A stretch of DNA of 64,000 nt from Parapusillimonas granuli (GCF_013416525.1 NZ_JACCEM010000008.1:186001-250000), one strand, 5' to 3'; numbered from the stretch's first letter, positions 50,987 to 60,411 are shown. Numbers and translations: made by a program. The notes: generated by a model from the letters alone, not told the origin.

Positions 50987-53463
50987 GGCCGGCGCGTTTC
51001 CCCCAGATCCAGCCACACCCGCCGCATCGTCGGATCCTCTTCGTCGGGATCATTCTGAAAACCCAGATGGTCCATCAGGCTCAGCATGGGCCGATTGGCG
51101 GCCAGGACCAGGCCGTCGATGTAGGTCAGGCCCTGCTCTTGCGCCGCATCGATCAGCCCGCGCATCAGCTGGGCCCCCAGCCCGCGGCGCTGCCAGTCGT
51201 CCGCGATGACCAGCGCATACTCCGCCCCCCGCCCGTCGGGGTTGCGCAAATAATGCGCGAACCCGATGATCTGTTCCCGCGGATGGCCCCGGTGCTCCGG
51301 ATTGGGCACCTGCACCGTGGCGACCAGGGCGAGCTCGCGGTCGTAATCGATGCGGGTGTAGCGTGCCAGCATGCGCGGCGTCAGCTCGCGCAGCATCGAA
51401 ACGAAACGCATGTACCGGGACTTGTCCGACAGCCCGCGTATGAACGCCTGCAAAGGCTCGGCGTCTTCCGGCCGGATCGGGCGCAGCATCCACGGCTGCC
51501 CGTCCTTGAACACCTTGGACTGCACCAGGCGGCGCGGGTACGGGTGGATGGCCATGTGGCCATAGCCGGTGGTTTCGGGCAGCACCAGCATGGACGCGCT
51601 ATTGAGCTCCATGCGCACCAGCGAAGCCACCAGGCTGTCGTCATTCGCGTACAGCGGATCGATCACGACGGCGTCCAGCCCGGGCAGCTCGGAAACCATC
51701 TGCGACACGCGCTCCAGCGTTTCGATCAGGCAATCGAAGGCGGCCGGCGTGATCTGCGTCAGCAGCGCGCGCTGCCACAGCGAACTGCGCTGCACCAGCT
51801 TGCGCGCCAGATAGCTGTTCAGCGGCGGCAGTTCCACCGCCCGCTGCTCGGCGGCCAGCAAGGCGTCCTGGGCGCCCGAACCGAAGACGATGTAGGGGCC
51901 GAACCTGGGGTCGCGGGAAACGCGGATGGCCATCGGCAGCGGGTCGTCGTAAGGATCCTCCGGCGTGTCGTCCACCATGACGTGGCCATGCACGTAGCGC
52001 AGGGGCATGTGGAAGCAGTCGAGCAGCTCGCGGCATTCCTGCCGGGTCAGGACCCGCCTGCGCTCGCGCTGGGCCGCGCCCACGATGCGGCGGGCGTCGT
52101 CCAGCCGCGGCAGCTTGCCCAGCGGTTCGGGCGGCAGTATCTGCTGCGACAGCATCTGGTTGTAGTGGTAGGCGCCCAGAATGCCGAAAGCGTTGGCGGC
52201 CGATTCGGGCGTGCGGAAGGCCGGGGTGCCGACGGCGTCCAGGATGTGGCGCAAGGGCCGCATGCCGGCGTCGCCCAGGAAGCAGGTGATGATGGGCTTG
52301 CGCGCCTCGGGCGCCATGCGGGCCAGCTGCCGCGCCGCGCCCTCGATGTCGGACAGGGGATCGGGGCACAGCAGCGCCAGCACGCCGTCCACGCCCGGGT
52401 CGGTCGCAAGGATGTCGACCACTTGCCGGACGATGTCGGCGTCCATCCGCGCATAGGTCACGACCGGGTTGCGGGCGTCCGACCCCGGCTCCAGCAGCTC
52501 GGACAAGGCCTTGACGCTGGCCTGGGACAGGTCCGCCCGCGATACGGACTCCGGCCCGCCCATGACGTCCAGCGCGAGCTGGGACGCCCCTTTGCCGTTC
52601 GAGAACAAGGCGATCTTGCGCCCCCGGGGCCGCCGCGTGTGGACCAGGACCTTGAGCGCCGAGAACAGCTGCACGAAATAGCGTATGCGCACCGCGCCGG
52701 CCCGGCGCAGCAAGGCGTTGAAGACGACGTCTTCGGCGGAATCGGAATCGCCGTCGCGCCCCACCTTGAGCACCACGACCGGCTTGACGCTCGCCGCCGC
52801 GCGCAAGGCGCTGGTGAAGCGGCGCGAAGACGTGGGCTCTTCGAGGTAAAGGGCGATGCCGTCGGTGCGGGAATCCATGGACAGGTAGTCCAGCACGTCG
52901 GGGACGTCCACGCCCGCTTCATCGCCCAGGGAGACCACCGCCGAAAAGCCCAGGTGGATGTCCCGCGCCCAATCGAGGACGGCCGCGGTGATGGAGCGCG
53001 ATTGGGTCACCAGCGCCACCCGGCCGCCCAGCGGGGCCTGCGGCTGGTGGCTGAAGTTCAGGCCCAGGTGGGGGCGCTGTATGCCGAAGGAGCGCGGGCC
53101 CAGCACGGCGCAATCGTGCTCGGCGCCCCAGGCCCGGCACCGCTCGATGTCGTCGCCGGGCGCTTCCGAATGCCGGTCGTGCGGCAGGATGACCAGGCTG
53201 CGCGGACGATGGCGTTCCAGCCGGGACAAGGCAAGGCCCAGCAGCGCGGGATCGATGCAAAGCAGCGCGAGATCCAGCCTGGCACCCGGGACCACGCCGC
53301 ACAGGGCTTCCGGCACGCCGGGCTCGGACCCCGGCGGGGCCTCGACCACCGTCAGGGCATTGCGCAGCCAGCGCGGCGGCTCTTGCGCCAGCGCCAAGGG
53401 GCGGTCGGTGATGATCAATACGGTGCGCGGTTCGAACAGAGCGGCCAGTCGGTGTCGCAGCAT
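50983..53463 (-). CDS. Pat-like protein acetyltransferase (acyl-CoA synthetase-type domains plus GNAT)
   Basis: An 826-residue multidomain protein. A CoA-binding and succinyl-CoA-ligase-like part occupies about 1-470, an ATP-grasp-like region lies about 480-640, and a C-terminal GNAT domain (about 655-810) has RGAEYALVIADDWQRRGLGAQLMRGLIDAAQ as the acetyl-CoA loop. This is the domain order of the lysine acetyltransferase Pat/YfiQ, which controls acetyl-CoA synthetase. The SHTG segment that carries the phosphorylated His of true ADP-forming acyl-CoA synthetases is absent (KVGRDGDSDSAEDVVFNALLRRAG), so ligase activity is not expected. It is convergent with the esterase and divergent from gltX. 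Confidence 0.88.
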   Translation of the reverse strand: MLRHRLAALFEPRTVLIITDRPLALAQEPPRWLRNALTVVEAPPGSEPGVPEALCGVVPGARLDLALLCIDPALLGLALSRLERHRPRSLVILPHDRHSEAPGDDIERCRAWGAEHDCAVLGPRSFGIQRPHLGLNFSHQPQAPLGGRVALVTQSRSITAAVLDWARDIHLGFSAVVSLGDEAGVDVPDVLDYLSMDSRTDGIALYLEEPTSSRRFTSALRAAASVKPVVVLKVGRDGDSDSAEDVVFNALLRRAGAVRIRYFVQLFSALKVLVHTRRPRGRKIALFSNGKGASQLALDVMGGPESVSRADLSQASVKALSELLEPGSDARNPVVTYARMDADIVRQVVDILATDPGVDGVLALLCPDPLSDIEGAARQLARMAPEARKPIITCFLGDAGMRPLRHILDAVGTPAFRTPESAANAFGILGAYHYNQMLSQQILPPEPLGKLPRLDDARRIVGAAQRERRRVLTRQECRELLDCFHMPLRYVHGHVMVDDTPEDPYDDPLPMAIRVSRDPRFGPYIVFGSGAQDALLAAEQRAVELPPLNSYLARKLVQRSSLWQRALLTQITPAAFDCLIETLERVSQMVSELPGLDAVVIDPLYANDDSLVASLVRMELNSASMLVLPETTGYGHMAIHPYPRRLVQSKVFKDGQPWMLRPIRPEDAEPLQAFIRGLSDKSRYMRFVSMLRELTPRMLARYTRIDYDRELALVATVQVPNPEHRGHPREQIIGFAHYLRNPDGRGAEYALVIADDWQRRGLGAQLMRGLIDAAQEQGLTYIDGLVLAANRPMLSLMDHLGFQNDPDEEDPTMRRVWLDLGETRRP

Positions 53464-53565
53464 ACGTTACCCGGTTTCAGCAATGATGGATGTGTACTCT
53501 AAAATAGCGCATTGCGATCATCCGTGCATGCCGGCCGCGCCGCGCTGCCCAGTCTCACTTTTGCC

Positions 53566-54981
53566 ATGGCCACCTCCAATACTTCCATCGTACGCACCCG
53601 CTTCGCTCCCTCACCCACCGGTTACCTGCATCTGGGCGGCGCCCGCACCGCCCTGTTCTCCTGGGCCTACGCCCGCCATCACCAGGGCGTCTTCGTGCTG
53701 CGCATCGAAGACACCGACCTGGAACGCTCGACGCCGGAAGCGGTGCAGGCGATTCTGGACGGCATGGCCTGGCTGGACATGCGGCCCGACGAAGGCCCTT
53801 TCTACCAGATGCAGCGCATGGACCGCTATCGCGAAGTGATCGCGAAAATGCTGGCGGAAGGCACCGCCTACTACTGTTACAGCAGCCCCGAGGAAATCGA
53901 GGCCATGCGTGAAAAAGCCCGCGCCGCCGGCCTGAAGCCGCGCTACGACGGCACGTGGCGGCCCGAACCGGGCAAGACGCTGCCGCCCGTTCCCGCCGGC
54001 CGCAAGCCCGTCGTGCGCTTCAAGAATCCCCTGGACGGCGCCACCAGCTGGAACGACATGATCAAGGGCCCCATCAGCTTCGACAACAGCGAGCTCGACG
54101 ACCTGATCATCGCCCGCCCCGACGGCACGCCCACCTACAATTTCTGTGTCGTGGTCGACGACTGGGACATGAGGATCACCCACGTGCTGCGCGGCGACGA
54201 CCACGTCAACAACACGCCGCGCCAGATCAACATCCTGCGCGCCCTGGGCGCCGACCTGCCGCAATACGGCCACGTGCCCATGATCCTCGGGCCCGACGGC
54301 GAAAAGCTGTCGAAACGGCACGGCGCCGTCAACCTCCTGGAGTACGACAAGCAGGGCTATCTGCCGGAAGCCATGATCAATTATCTCGCCCGCCTGGGCT
54401 GGAGCCATGGCAACGACGAACTGTTCACGCGCGAGCAGCTGGTGGAATGGTTCGACACCCGCAACCTGACGAAATCGCCCGCGCAATGGGACCCCAAGAA
54501 ACTCAACTGGGTCAACGCGCACTACATCAAGCAGCGCGCCGACGCCGACCTGGCCGAGCTGGTCGCGCCGCGCATACGGGAACGGGGCGGCGACCCCGGC
54601 GCGGTCGACCTGCCGGCCGTCATGGGCCTGCTGAAGGACCGCGCGGAAACCCTGAACCAGCTGGCGGAAGGCGCCCTGCTCTTTTGCGGCCCCCATCAGC
54701 CGGCCGCTCCCGAGCTCCTGGCCCAGCATCTGGATGACCAGGCACGGACGCTGCTGTCCGAATTCCGCGCCGAGGCGGCCGGTCTGAGCGCATGGACCAC
54801 CGACTCGCTGGACGCGCTCATCAAGGACGTGTTGGCCAGGCACGACGCGAAAATGCCCAAGCTGGGCATACCCTTGCGGCTGGTGGTCACGGGCCGGAAG
54901 CAGACGCCGGCCATCGGCGCCGTCCTGGCCCTGTTGGGGCGGGACACGGTCCTGGCCCGCCTCGCGGCGTACCAGGCCTAG
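53566..54981 (+). CDS. gltX: Glutamyl-tRNA synthetase
   Basis: A 471-residue class I synthetase. It has [21 protein letters not shown] (HIGH motif), RIEDTD, and KLSKRHGAV (KMSKS motif) near residue 248. It attaches glutamate to tRNA-Glu. The ATG at 53566 is used because the family sequence begins there; the 18 codons before it have no similarity. It is convergent with the lipoprotein gene. Confidence 0.96.
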   Translation: MATSNTSIVRTRFAPSPTGYLHLGGARTALFSWAYARHHQGVFVLRIEDTDLERSTPEAVQAILDGMAWLDMRPDEGPFYQMQRMDRYREVIAKMLAEGTAYYCYSSPEEIEAMREKARAAGLKPRYDGTWRPEPGKTLPPVPAGRKPVVRFKNPLDGATSWNDMIKGPISFDNSELDDLIIARPDGTPTYNFCVVVDDWDMRITHVLRGDDHVNNTPRQINILRALGADLPQYGHVPMILGPDGEKLSKRHGAVNLLEYDKQGYLPEAMINYLARLGWSHGNDELFTREQLVEWFDTRNLTKSPAQWDPKKLNWVNAHYIKQRADADLAELVAPRIRERGGDPGAVDLPAVMGLLKDRAETLNQLAEGALLFCGPHQPAAPELLAQHLDDQARTLLSEFRAEAAGLSAWTTDSLDALIKDVLARHDAKMPKLGIPLRLVVTGRKQTPAIGAVLALLGRDTVLARLAAYQA

Positions 54982-55015
54982 AACCGGCCGCGCCGGCGGC
55001 GCTGCGGCACCGGCC

Positions 55016-55516
55016 CTAGAAGGGCAAGCGATAGCCCGGCGACATGCGGCGGCCCTTCAGGAGCACGCCTTCGCTGCTGCGCAGGTCCAGCGTCTTGTCG
55101 GTGGACGACACGATGGTGTAGCGATTGGTGTAGATGGGGTCGTCGAATTCCACCGGGCTGCCGTTCGAGGTCAAAGTCTGCAGCGTCAGGGTTTGCTGTT
55201 CGCGTTTCCAGCAGCCCGCTTCGTACAGGCCTTGCGAGGGGTGCTTGCCCCGCTTGAGCAGTTCGGTGTAGGCCATGGTGCCGTCGGGGTTCAGGGTGAT
55301 GAGGGTGCGCAATTCGCCCGTCACGCCTTTCTGGGTCCGAACGCTGAGCCAATTTCCCGCCACCTTTTCGTTGGCCGCCGCCGGGACGCAGGCCGGCGGT
55401 TCCTTGGGCTTGGTTTCGACGCGGGGGGCGGGGCTGGGGGCCGTGCATGCCGCAAGCAGGGCCGCGGCACACACCGCGGCGGTGGACCGGCATCGTCGCA
55501 ACAAGTGCATGAGCAT
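55016..55516 (-). CDS. Putative lipoprotein
   Basis: A 166-residue protein with a lipoprotein signal peptide. Basic residues are followed by a hydrophobic stretch and the lipobox LLAAC, and the modified Cys at about residue 24 is followed by a Pro-rich linker (TAPSPAPRVETKPKEPP). The rest is probably beta-rich (GNWLSVRTQKGVTGELRTLITLNPDGTMAYTELL), resembling small lipocalin-like domains, but I do not recognise the family. The ATG at 55516 has AAGGAA upstream. It is divergent from a CopD-like gene over a 150-base interval with a Fur-like box. Confidence 0.75.
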   Translation of the reverse strand: MLMHLLRRCRSTAAVCAAALLAACTAPSPAPRVETKPKEPPACVPAAANEKVAGNWLSVRTQKGVTGELRTLITLNPDGTMAYTELLKRGKHPSQGLYEAGCWKREQQTLTLQTLTSNGSPVEFDDPIYTNRYTIVSSTDKTLDLRSSEGVLLKGRRMSPGYRLPF

Positions 55517-55581
55517 CGATTCTTCCTTGCAAAACCACAAGTCGCGCAGGGTGACGAAGCGCAGCGCTGCGCGACCGGCAT

Positions 55582-55600
55582 AAAATTGAAAATCATTCTA
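55582..55600. promoter_or_regulatory. Fur-like box between the lipoprotein and CopD-like genes
   Basis: The 19 bases at 55582-55600 match the E. coli Fur consensus GATAATGATAATCATTATC at 13 of 19 positions, including an unbroken AATCATT core. The site lies about 66 bases upstream of both divergent start codons. Iron control of one or both genes is possible. Confidence 0.4.
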
Positions 55601-55666
55601 CCCGAAGCGCCGGCGGCGATCGCGCACGGCGCCCTCCTGTTACGCACTGTCATAGAATCGGCCACC

Positions 55667-56104
55667 ATGGATTATTCCGTCCTCATCACCCTGCATCTGT
55701 TCGCCGCCTTCATCTTCGTGGGCACGGTGTTCTTCGAAGTGCTGATTCTCGAAGGCATACGGAAGGACGTCCAGCACGACGCCATGAAAAGCGTCGAAAG
55801 AGCCATCGGCCGGCGGGCGCGGCGCATCATGCCCTGGGTGCTGCTGGTGCTGTACGGCGCCGGCATCAGCATGGCCTGGCACTACCGCATGGTCCTGGCC
55901 CACCCGTTCGAGTCTTCCTTCGCGCTGATGCTGAGCCTGAAGATCCTGCTGGCGCTCAGCGTGCTGGGGCACTTCATCACCGCCATGGTGTGGGGCACCC
56001 GGCACAAGCTGAACGCCCGCCGCGTGAAATTCATCCACATCAGCGTCTTCAGCCACATGATCGCCATCATCATATTGGCCAAGGCCATGCTGTACACGTC
56101 CTGA
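55667..56104 (+). CDS. CopD-family inner-membrane protein
   Basis: A 145-residue integral membrane protein with four predicted transmembrane helices (about 6-26, 54-72, 82-101, 121-140) and several conserved His residues in the helices (LHLFAAF, AWHYR, GHFITAM, IHISVFSHMIA). This pattern fits the CopD/DUF2269-like group, which may bind copper or heme. The function is not established. A Fur-like site lies 67-85 bases upstream. It is followed by the convergent Lrp-type gene. Confidence 0.75.
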   Translation: MDYSVLITLHLFAAFIFVGTVFFEVLILEGIRKDVQHDAMKSVERAIGRRARRIMPWVLLVLYGAGISMAWHYRMVLAHPFESSFALMLSLKILLALSVLGHFITAMVWGTRHKLNARRVKFIHISVFSHMIAIIILAKAMLYTS

Positions 56105-56129
56105 GCAGGCGGGGGCCAGGCCCGCGCTT

Positions 56130-56582
56130 CTACAAGGGCAGCCGCACGTCGTGCTTGATTTCCCGCAGCGCCACGATGGTGCGCGTCTGGCGCACGCCCG
56201 GCAGGTTGAACAGGAAGCGGTGCAGGAAGCTGTCGTAGGCTTCCGCGCTCGGCACCACGATTTTCAGCAGGAAATCGGCGTCTCCCGTCACCGCGTAGCA
56301 CTCCAGTATCTCGGGCGCGTCGCGCACCGAGCGTTCGAAATTCTGGACGATGTCGGCCGAATGGCGATCGAGGCTGATCTGCGTGAACATGCAGCTTTGC
56401 AGGCCCACTTTATGCCGATCGACCTTGGCGTAATACCCCTGGATCGTCGCCGACGCTTCCAGCGCCTTCACGCGCCGCCATACCGGGGCGGCCGACAGGC
56501 CCACGCGCTCGGACAGCTGCTGGGCGGACGCACGGCCGTCTTGTTGCAGCTGCGTGAGGATTTTTATGTCGATTGCATCCAT
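56130..56582 (-). CDS. Lrp/AsnC-family transcriptional regulator
   Basis: A 150-residue regulator: the N-terminal HTH (DIKILTQLQQDGRASAQQLSERVGLSAAPVWRRVKALE) and the AsnC ligand-binding RAM domain (EILECYAVTGDADFLLKIVV). The ATG at 56582 starts directly at the HTH. It is divergent from the indolepyruvate ferredoxin oxidoreductase gene with 110 bp between, the usual placement for a local activator. The inducer would then be an aromatic or branched-chain amino acid. Confidence 0.92.
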   Translation of the reverse strand: MDAIDIKILTQLQQDGRASAQQLSERVGLSAAPVWRRVKALEASATIQGYYAKVDRHKVGLQSCMFTQISLDRHSADIVQNFERSVRDAPEILECYAVTGDADFLLKIVVPSAEAYDSFLHRFLFNLPGVRQTRTIVALREIKHDVRLPL

Positions 56583-56616
56583 TCTTGTCCCTAAACGAAA
56601 CAAACATTTCAATAAC

Positions 56617-56627
56617 TAGGGATTCTA
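56617..56627. promoter_or_regulatory. Possible Lrp-type operator
   Basis: TAG-GGATT-CTA at 56617-56627 has the YAG...CTR dyad arrangement typical of Lrp-family sites. It is in the divergent region, 76 bases before the oxidoreductase ATG and 35 bases before the regulator ATG. A single short dyad is weak evidence. Confidence 0.35.
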
Positions 56628-56692
56628 CGCTAGGACTAAGCAATAAAAACAGCGGCGCTCTTCTCTACCATGGAAACATACTGGAGACGACC

Positions 56693-59600
56693 ATGCCCGC
56701 TGTACAACTCGACACCCAATACCGACTCGAAGACAACCTCAACGCGACGTCCGGCCGCGTTTTCCTGACCGGCACGCAGGCCCTGATCCGCATGCTGCTG
56801 TCCCAGCGGCGCGCCGACCGGCGGCGCGGCCTGAACACCGCCGGCTTCGTCACCGGCTATCGCGGTTCACCGCTGGCGGGGGTGGACATGGCCATGTGGC
56901 GCGCCCGGGAAGCGCTGGAGACCCACCAGGTCAGTTTCCTGCCGTCCATCAATGAAGACCTGGGCGCCACCATCGTCATGGGCACGCAGCAGGCGGGCGT
57001 CAGGGACGACAAGAAAGTGGATGGCGTGTTCGCCATGTGGTATGGCAAGGGGCCGGGCGTGGACCGCGCGGGTGATGCCCTGCACCACGGCAATGCGGCG
57101 GGCGCCTCGCGCCACGGCGGGGTGCTGCTGGTGGTCGGCGACGACCACACCGCCGCGTCGTCGTCGATCCCCCACGCGAGCGAAAGCACCCTGCTGTCCT
57201 GGAACATCCCCATCGTGCATCCGGCCTCCATCGAGGAATACGAACTGTTCGGCCGCTGGGGCTGGGCGCTGTCGCGCTACAGCGGGTCCTGGGTCGCCTT
57301 CAAGGCGGTGACCGAAACCGTGGAAAGCGGCCGGGCGTTCGAGTTGCAGCCCATACCCGATTTCATGCAGGAGGGCCCGGCGACCGAGGACGGCGCGCTG
57401 GAGTACAGCGCACGGGAATTCCTGACGCCGGCGATCGAAACCCGCATGGCTCGGCGGCTGGAGGCCGTCAAGGCTTTCTCGCGCCTGTACAGCCTGGACC
57501 GCATGATCGACCCCGCGCCCGAGGCGCGCATCGGCATCGTCACCGTGGGCAAGGCCTTCCTGGATGCGCAAGAGGCGCTCGCGCGCCTGTCGGTGCAAGC
57601 GGCCGGCACCGCGCCGCCGCCGATGCGCCACTACAAGATCGGGCTCAGCTGGCCCATCGACGCCCCGGGTTTCCTGGCCTTCGCCAAAGGCCTGGATCAT
57701 ATTCTGGTCATCGAGGAAAAAGCGCCCATCGTCGAGACCCAGATCAAGGACGCCCTGTTCAACGCCGCCGTCCGGCCGCGCGTCGTGGGCAAGCGCGACC
57801 TGGAGAACGAGGCGCTGATCCCGCGCGAAGGGCAGCTCAGCCCCGCCCTGCTGGAAAGCGTCCTGCGCCGCTGGCTGCGCCAGAGCGCCGGCTGCGTCTT
57901 CCCCGATGCCGCGGCCGCCGCGCGCGCCGCCTCCGCCGCTGAACCCCAGGGCGTCTCCGCCGAGACCGGGATCCGCGAGCTGTCCCGCAAGGTCGCCGGC
58001 CCGGAACTTACCCGCCGCCCTTATTTCTGTTCCGGCTGTCCGCACAATACCTCCACCAAAGTGCCCGAGGGCAGCCAGGCCCTTGCCGGGGTCGGCTGCC
58101 ACTACATGGCGACCTGGATGGACCGCGACACCAGCGGGCTGACGCAGATGGGCGGCGAGGGCGCGGACTGGATCGGGCTGTCGCGGTACACCACCCTGCC
58201 CCACATCTTCCAGAACATGGGCGAAGGCACTTATTTCCACTCCGGCTACCTCGCCATCCGCCAGGCCGTCGCGGCCGGGGCCAACATCACCTACAAGATC
58301 CTGTTCAACGACGCCGTCGCCATGACGGGCGGGCAGCCGGTGGACGGAAAAATCTCGGTACCCAGCATCTGCCAGCAGATGTTGGGCGAAGGCGTGAAGA
58401 AAGTCGTCATCACGACGGACGAGCCCGAGAAGTACAAGGGCGTGGCGCTGGCCGCCGGGACCAGCGTGCACCATCGCCGCGAACTCGACGCCTTGCAGCG
58501 GGAACTGCGTGACATCCCGGGCGTCACCGTGCTGATACACGACCAGACCTGCGCCGCGGAAAAGCGCCGGCGGCGCAAGAAGAACGCCTACCCGGACCCG
58601 GCGCGCCGGCTCTACATCAATCCCGCGGTCTGCGAAGGCTGCGGCGATTGCGGCACGCAATCGAATTGCCTGTCGCTGGTGCCGCTCGAAACCCCTTATG
58701 GCCGCAAGCGCGCCATCGACCAATCGAGCTGCAACAAGGACTACAGCTGCGTCGACGGCTTCTGCCCCAGCTTCGTCTCCGTCATCGGCGGCAAGCCGCG
58801 CAAGGCGGCCGTGTCCGGCTCCGACGACCGCGAGCGGCTGCGGGCGATGATGTCCGCGCTGCCGCCGCCGCCCGCGCGGCAGCATCCCGACACCTGCAAC
58901 ATCCTGGCGGTGGGCATAGGCGGGACGGGCATCATCACGGTGGGCGCCATCCTGTCGATGGCCGCCCATCTGGAAGGGCGTGCCGCCTCGGTGCTGGACG
59001 TCACGGGCCTGGCCCAGAAAGGAGGCACGGTAATCAGCCACATCCGGCTGTCCAGCGGGCCGCATTCTCCCGCCGCGGTGCGGATCGATCCGCGGCAGGC
59101 CGACGTGGCCATATTGTGCGACGCCGTGGCCGCCAATCGCCCCGAAGCGCTGCAGGCCTTGAACCCGGGCCGGACCGCGACCAGCATCAACAGCTATCTG
59201 GCTCCGACCGCCGAATTCACCCGCGATCCGGACGTCCGGCTCGACGCCCAGCCACTGATCGACACGCTGCGGGCGACGGCGGGCCAGGCCAACACCTGGA
59301 CGCTGGACGCGCACGCGCTGGCCGAGCGCCAGTTCGGCGACAGCATCCTGGCCAACATGATGATGCTCGGCTTCGCATGGCAGCGCGGCCACATCCCGCT
59401 GAGCGAAGAAGCCATCCTGCACGCGCTGGTCCTGAACGGCGTGGCCGTGCAGGCCAACCAGGAGGCCTTCCGCACGGGTCGGCTGGCGGCGGCGCGGCCC
59501 GAGGCCCTGCCGCCCGAATCGCGGCCCGCCGAGCAGGTCGTCACCCTGCATGCGCCCGAATCGCTGGAGGCCATCGTGGAACGGTGCCGCGCCTCGCTGA

Positions 59601-60238
59601 CCGCCTACCAGGACGCCTCTTATGCCCGCCAATACACCGAGATCGTGGAGCGCATGCGGCTTGCCGAAAGGGCGCTGCACCCGAACGCCCGCCCGCGGCT
59701 CACGGCCAAGGTCGCGCAATCCCTGTACAAGCTCATGGCCTACAAGGACGAATACGAGGTGGCGCGCCTTTTCAGCAACGGCGACTTCCGGCGCGAGCTG
59801 CGGGAGAAATTCGAGGGCGACTTCAGCCTGCGCTTCCATCTGGCGCCGCCCCTGCTGGCCCGCCGCGACCCGCGCACCGGCATCCCGCGCAAAATGACGT
59901 TCGGGCCCGGCACCGAGCGCCTGTTCCGCCTGCTGGCCCATGGCAAAGTGCTGCGCGGCACCTGGCTCGATCCTTTCTCGTACACGGCGGAACGCAAGAT
60001 GGAACGCCGGCTGGTGCGTGAATACCAGGCGGCGCTGCGCACCATGACCGACAGGCTGGACGAACAGAACTTCCAGCTCGCCCTGGAGCTCGCCGACCTG
60101 CCGCAAAAAGTGCGCGGCTTCGGGCATGTGAAGCAGGCCAACGTCGAGATTTATCAACAGCGGCTCGCGCAATTGTTGGCCGCCCTGGACGGCCCTGTCA
60201 TGAAAACTCACAATTATTTTTCCGGAGTGCCCGCCTGA
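56693..60238 (+). CDS. Indolepyruvate ferredoxin oxidoreductase (fused alpha-beta type)
   Basis: An 1181-residue protein. The N-terminal part has a transketolase-like region (GFVTGYRGSPLAGVDMAMW, GDALHHGNAAGASRHGGVLLVVGDDH), and the middle TPP-binding part has FCSGCPHNTST and GVGCHYMATWM. The 4Fe-4S region follows (INPAVCEGCGDCGTQSNCLSL...CNKDYSCVDGFCPSF), and the C-terminal gamma-type domain has GIGGTGIITVGAILSMAAHLEG. It oxidatively decarboxylates indolepyruvate and related aryl or branched 2-oxoacids to acyl-CoA. The ATG at 56693 has GGAGA upstream. The divergent AsnC/Lrp gene probably controls it, and a strong terminator follows at 60266. Confidence 0.93.
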   Translation: MPAVQLDTQYRLEDNLNATSGRVFLTGTQALIRMLLSQRRADRRRGLNTAGFVTGYRGSPLAGVDMAMWRAREALETHQVSFLPSINEDLGATIVMGTQQAGVRDDKKVDGVFAMWYGKGPGVDRAGDALHHGNAAGASRHGGVLLVVGDDHTAASSSIPHASESTLLSWNIPIVHPASIEEYELFGRWGWALSRYSGSWVAFKAVTETVESGRAFELQPIPDFMQEGPATEDGALEYSAREFLTPAIETRMARRLEAVKAFSRLYSLDRMIDPAPEARIGIVTVGKAFLDAQEALARLSVQAAGTAPPPMRHYKIGLSWPIDAPGFLAFAKGLDHILVIEEKAPIVETQIKDALFNAAVRPRVVGKRDLENEALIPREGQLSPALLESVLRRWLRQSAGCVFPDAAAAARAASAAEPQGVSAETGIRELSRKVAGPELTRRPYFCSGCPHNTSTKVPEGSQALAGVGCHYMATWMDRDTSGLTQMGGEGADWIGLSRYTTLPHIFQNMGEGTYFHSGYLAIRQAVAAGANITYKILFNDAVAMTGGQPVDGKISVPSICQQMLGEGVKKVVITTDEPEKYKGVALAAGTSVHHRRELDALQRELRDIPGVTVLIHDQTCAAEKRRRRKKNAYPDPARRLYINPAVCEGCGDCGTQSNCLSLVPLETPYGRKRAIDQSSCNKDYSCVDGFCPSFVSVIGGKPRKAAVSGSDDRERLRAMMSALPPPPARQHPDTCNILAVGIGGTGIITVGAILSMAAHLEGRAASVLDVTGLAQKGGTVISHIRLSSGPHSPAAVRIDPRQADVAILCDAVAANRPEALQALNPGRTATSINSYLAPTAEFTRDPDVRLDAQPLIDTLRATAGQANTWTLDAHALAERQFGDSILANMMMLGFAWQRGHIPLSEEAILHALVLNGVAVQANQEAFRTGRLAAARPEALPPESRPAEQVVTLHAPESLEAIVERCRASLTAYQDASYARQYTEIVERMRLAERALHPNARPRLTAKVAQSLYKLMAYKDEYEVARLFSNGDFRRELREKFEGDFSLRFHLAPPLLARRDPRTGIPRKMTFGPGTERLFRLLAHGKVLRGTWLDPFSYTAERKMERRLVREYQAALRTMTDRLDEQNFQLALELADLPQKVRGFGHVKQANVEIYQQRLAQLLAALDGPVMKTHNYFSGVPA

Positions 60239-60265
60239 CGCCCGGCGCGAGCAATTCCGCCCATA

Positions 60266-60301
60266 GGCCTTGGACTTACGCGCCAAGGCCGCTTTTTTTT
60301 T
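60266..60301 (+). terminator. Intrinsic terminator after the oxidoreductase gene
   Basis: GGCCTTGG (60266-60273) pairs perfectly with CCAAGGCC (60283-60290) around a nine-base loop, and nine Ts follow two bases later. It ends the oxidoreductase transcript 28 bases after its stop codon, ahead of the nrdA promoter. Confidence 0.9.
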
Positions 60302-60346
60302 GGCAGCGCATGCACGGAAATTAAGAAAAATCAAGTTCTTTTATGC

Positions 60347-60375
60347 TTGCCTGCCGCCCGCCCCGACACTACAAT
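60347..60375 (+). promoter_or_regulatory. nrdA promoter
   Basis: TTGCCT at 60347-60352 and TACAAT at 60370-60375 are 17 bases apart, giving a start near 60382 and a leader of about 153 bases before nrdA. The first NrdR-like box covers the -10 hexamer. Confidence 0.65.
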
Positions 60376-60411
60376 TAGTGCTCAAAACACATTGAACCAC
60401 AACATCTAGTG
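60367..60411 (+). promoter_or_regulatory. Pair of NrdR boxes at the nrdA promoter
   Basis: CACTACAATTAGTG (60367-60380) and CACAACATCTAGTG (60398-60411) both fit the NrdR-box pattern (CACTA-rich dyad, palindromic CAC...GTG ends). Their starts are 31 bases apart, three helical turns, as known for NrdR. Box 1 overlaps the -10 and box 2 lies just after the start point, so binding should block transcription. nrdR is at 34751-35212. Confidence 0.75.
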
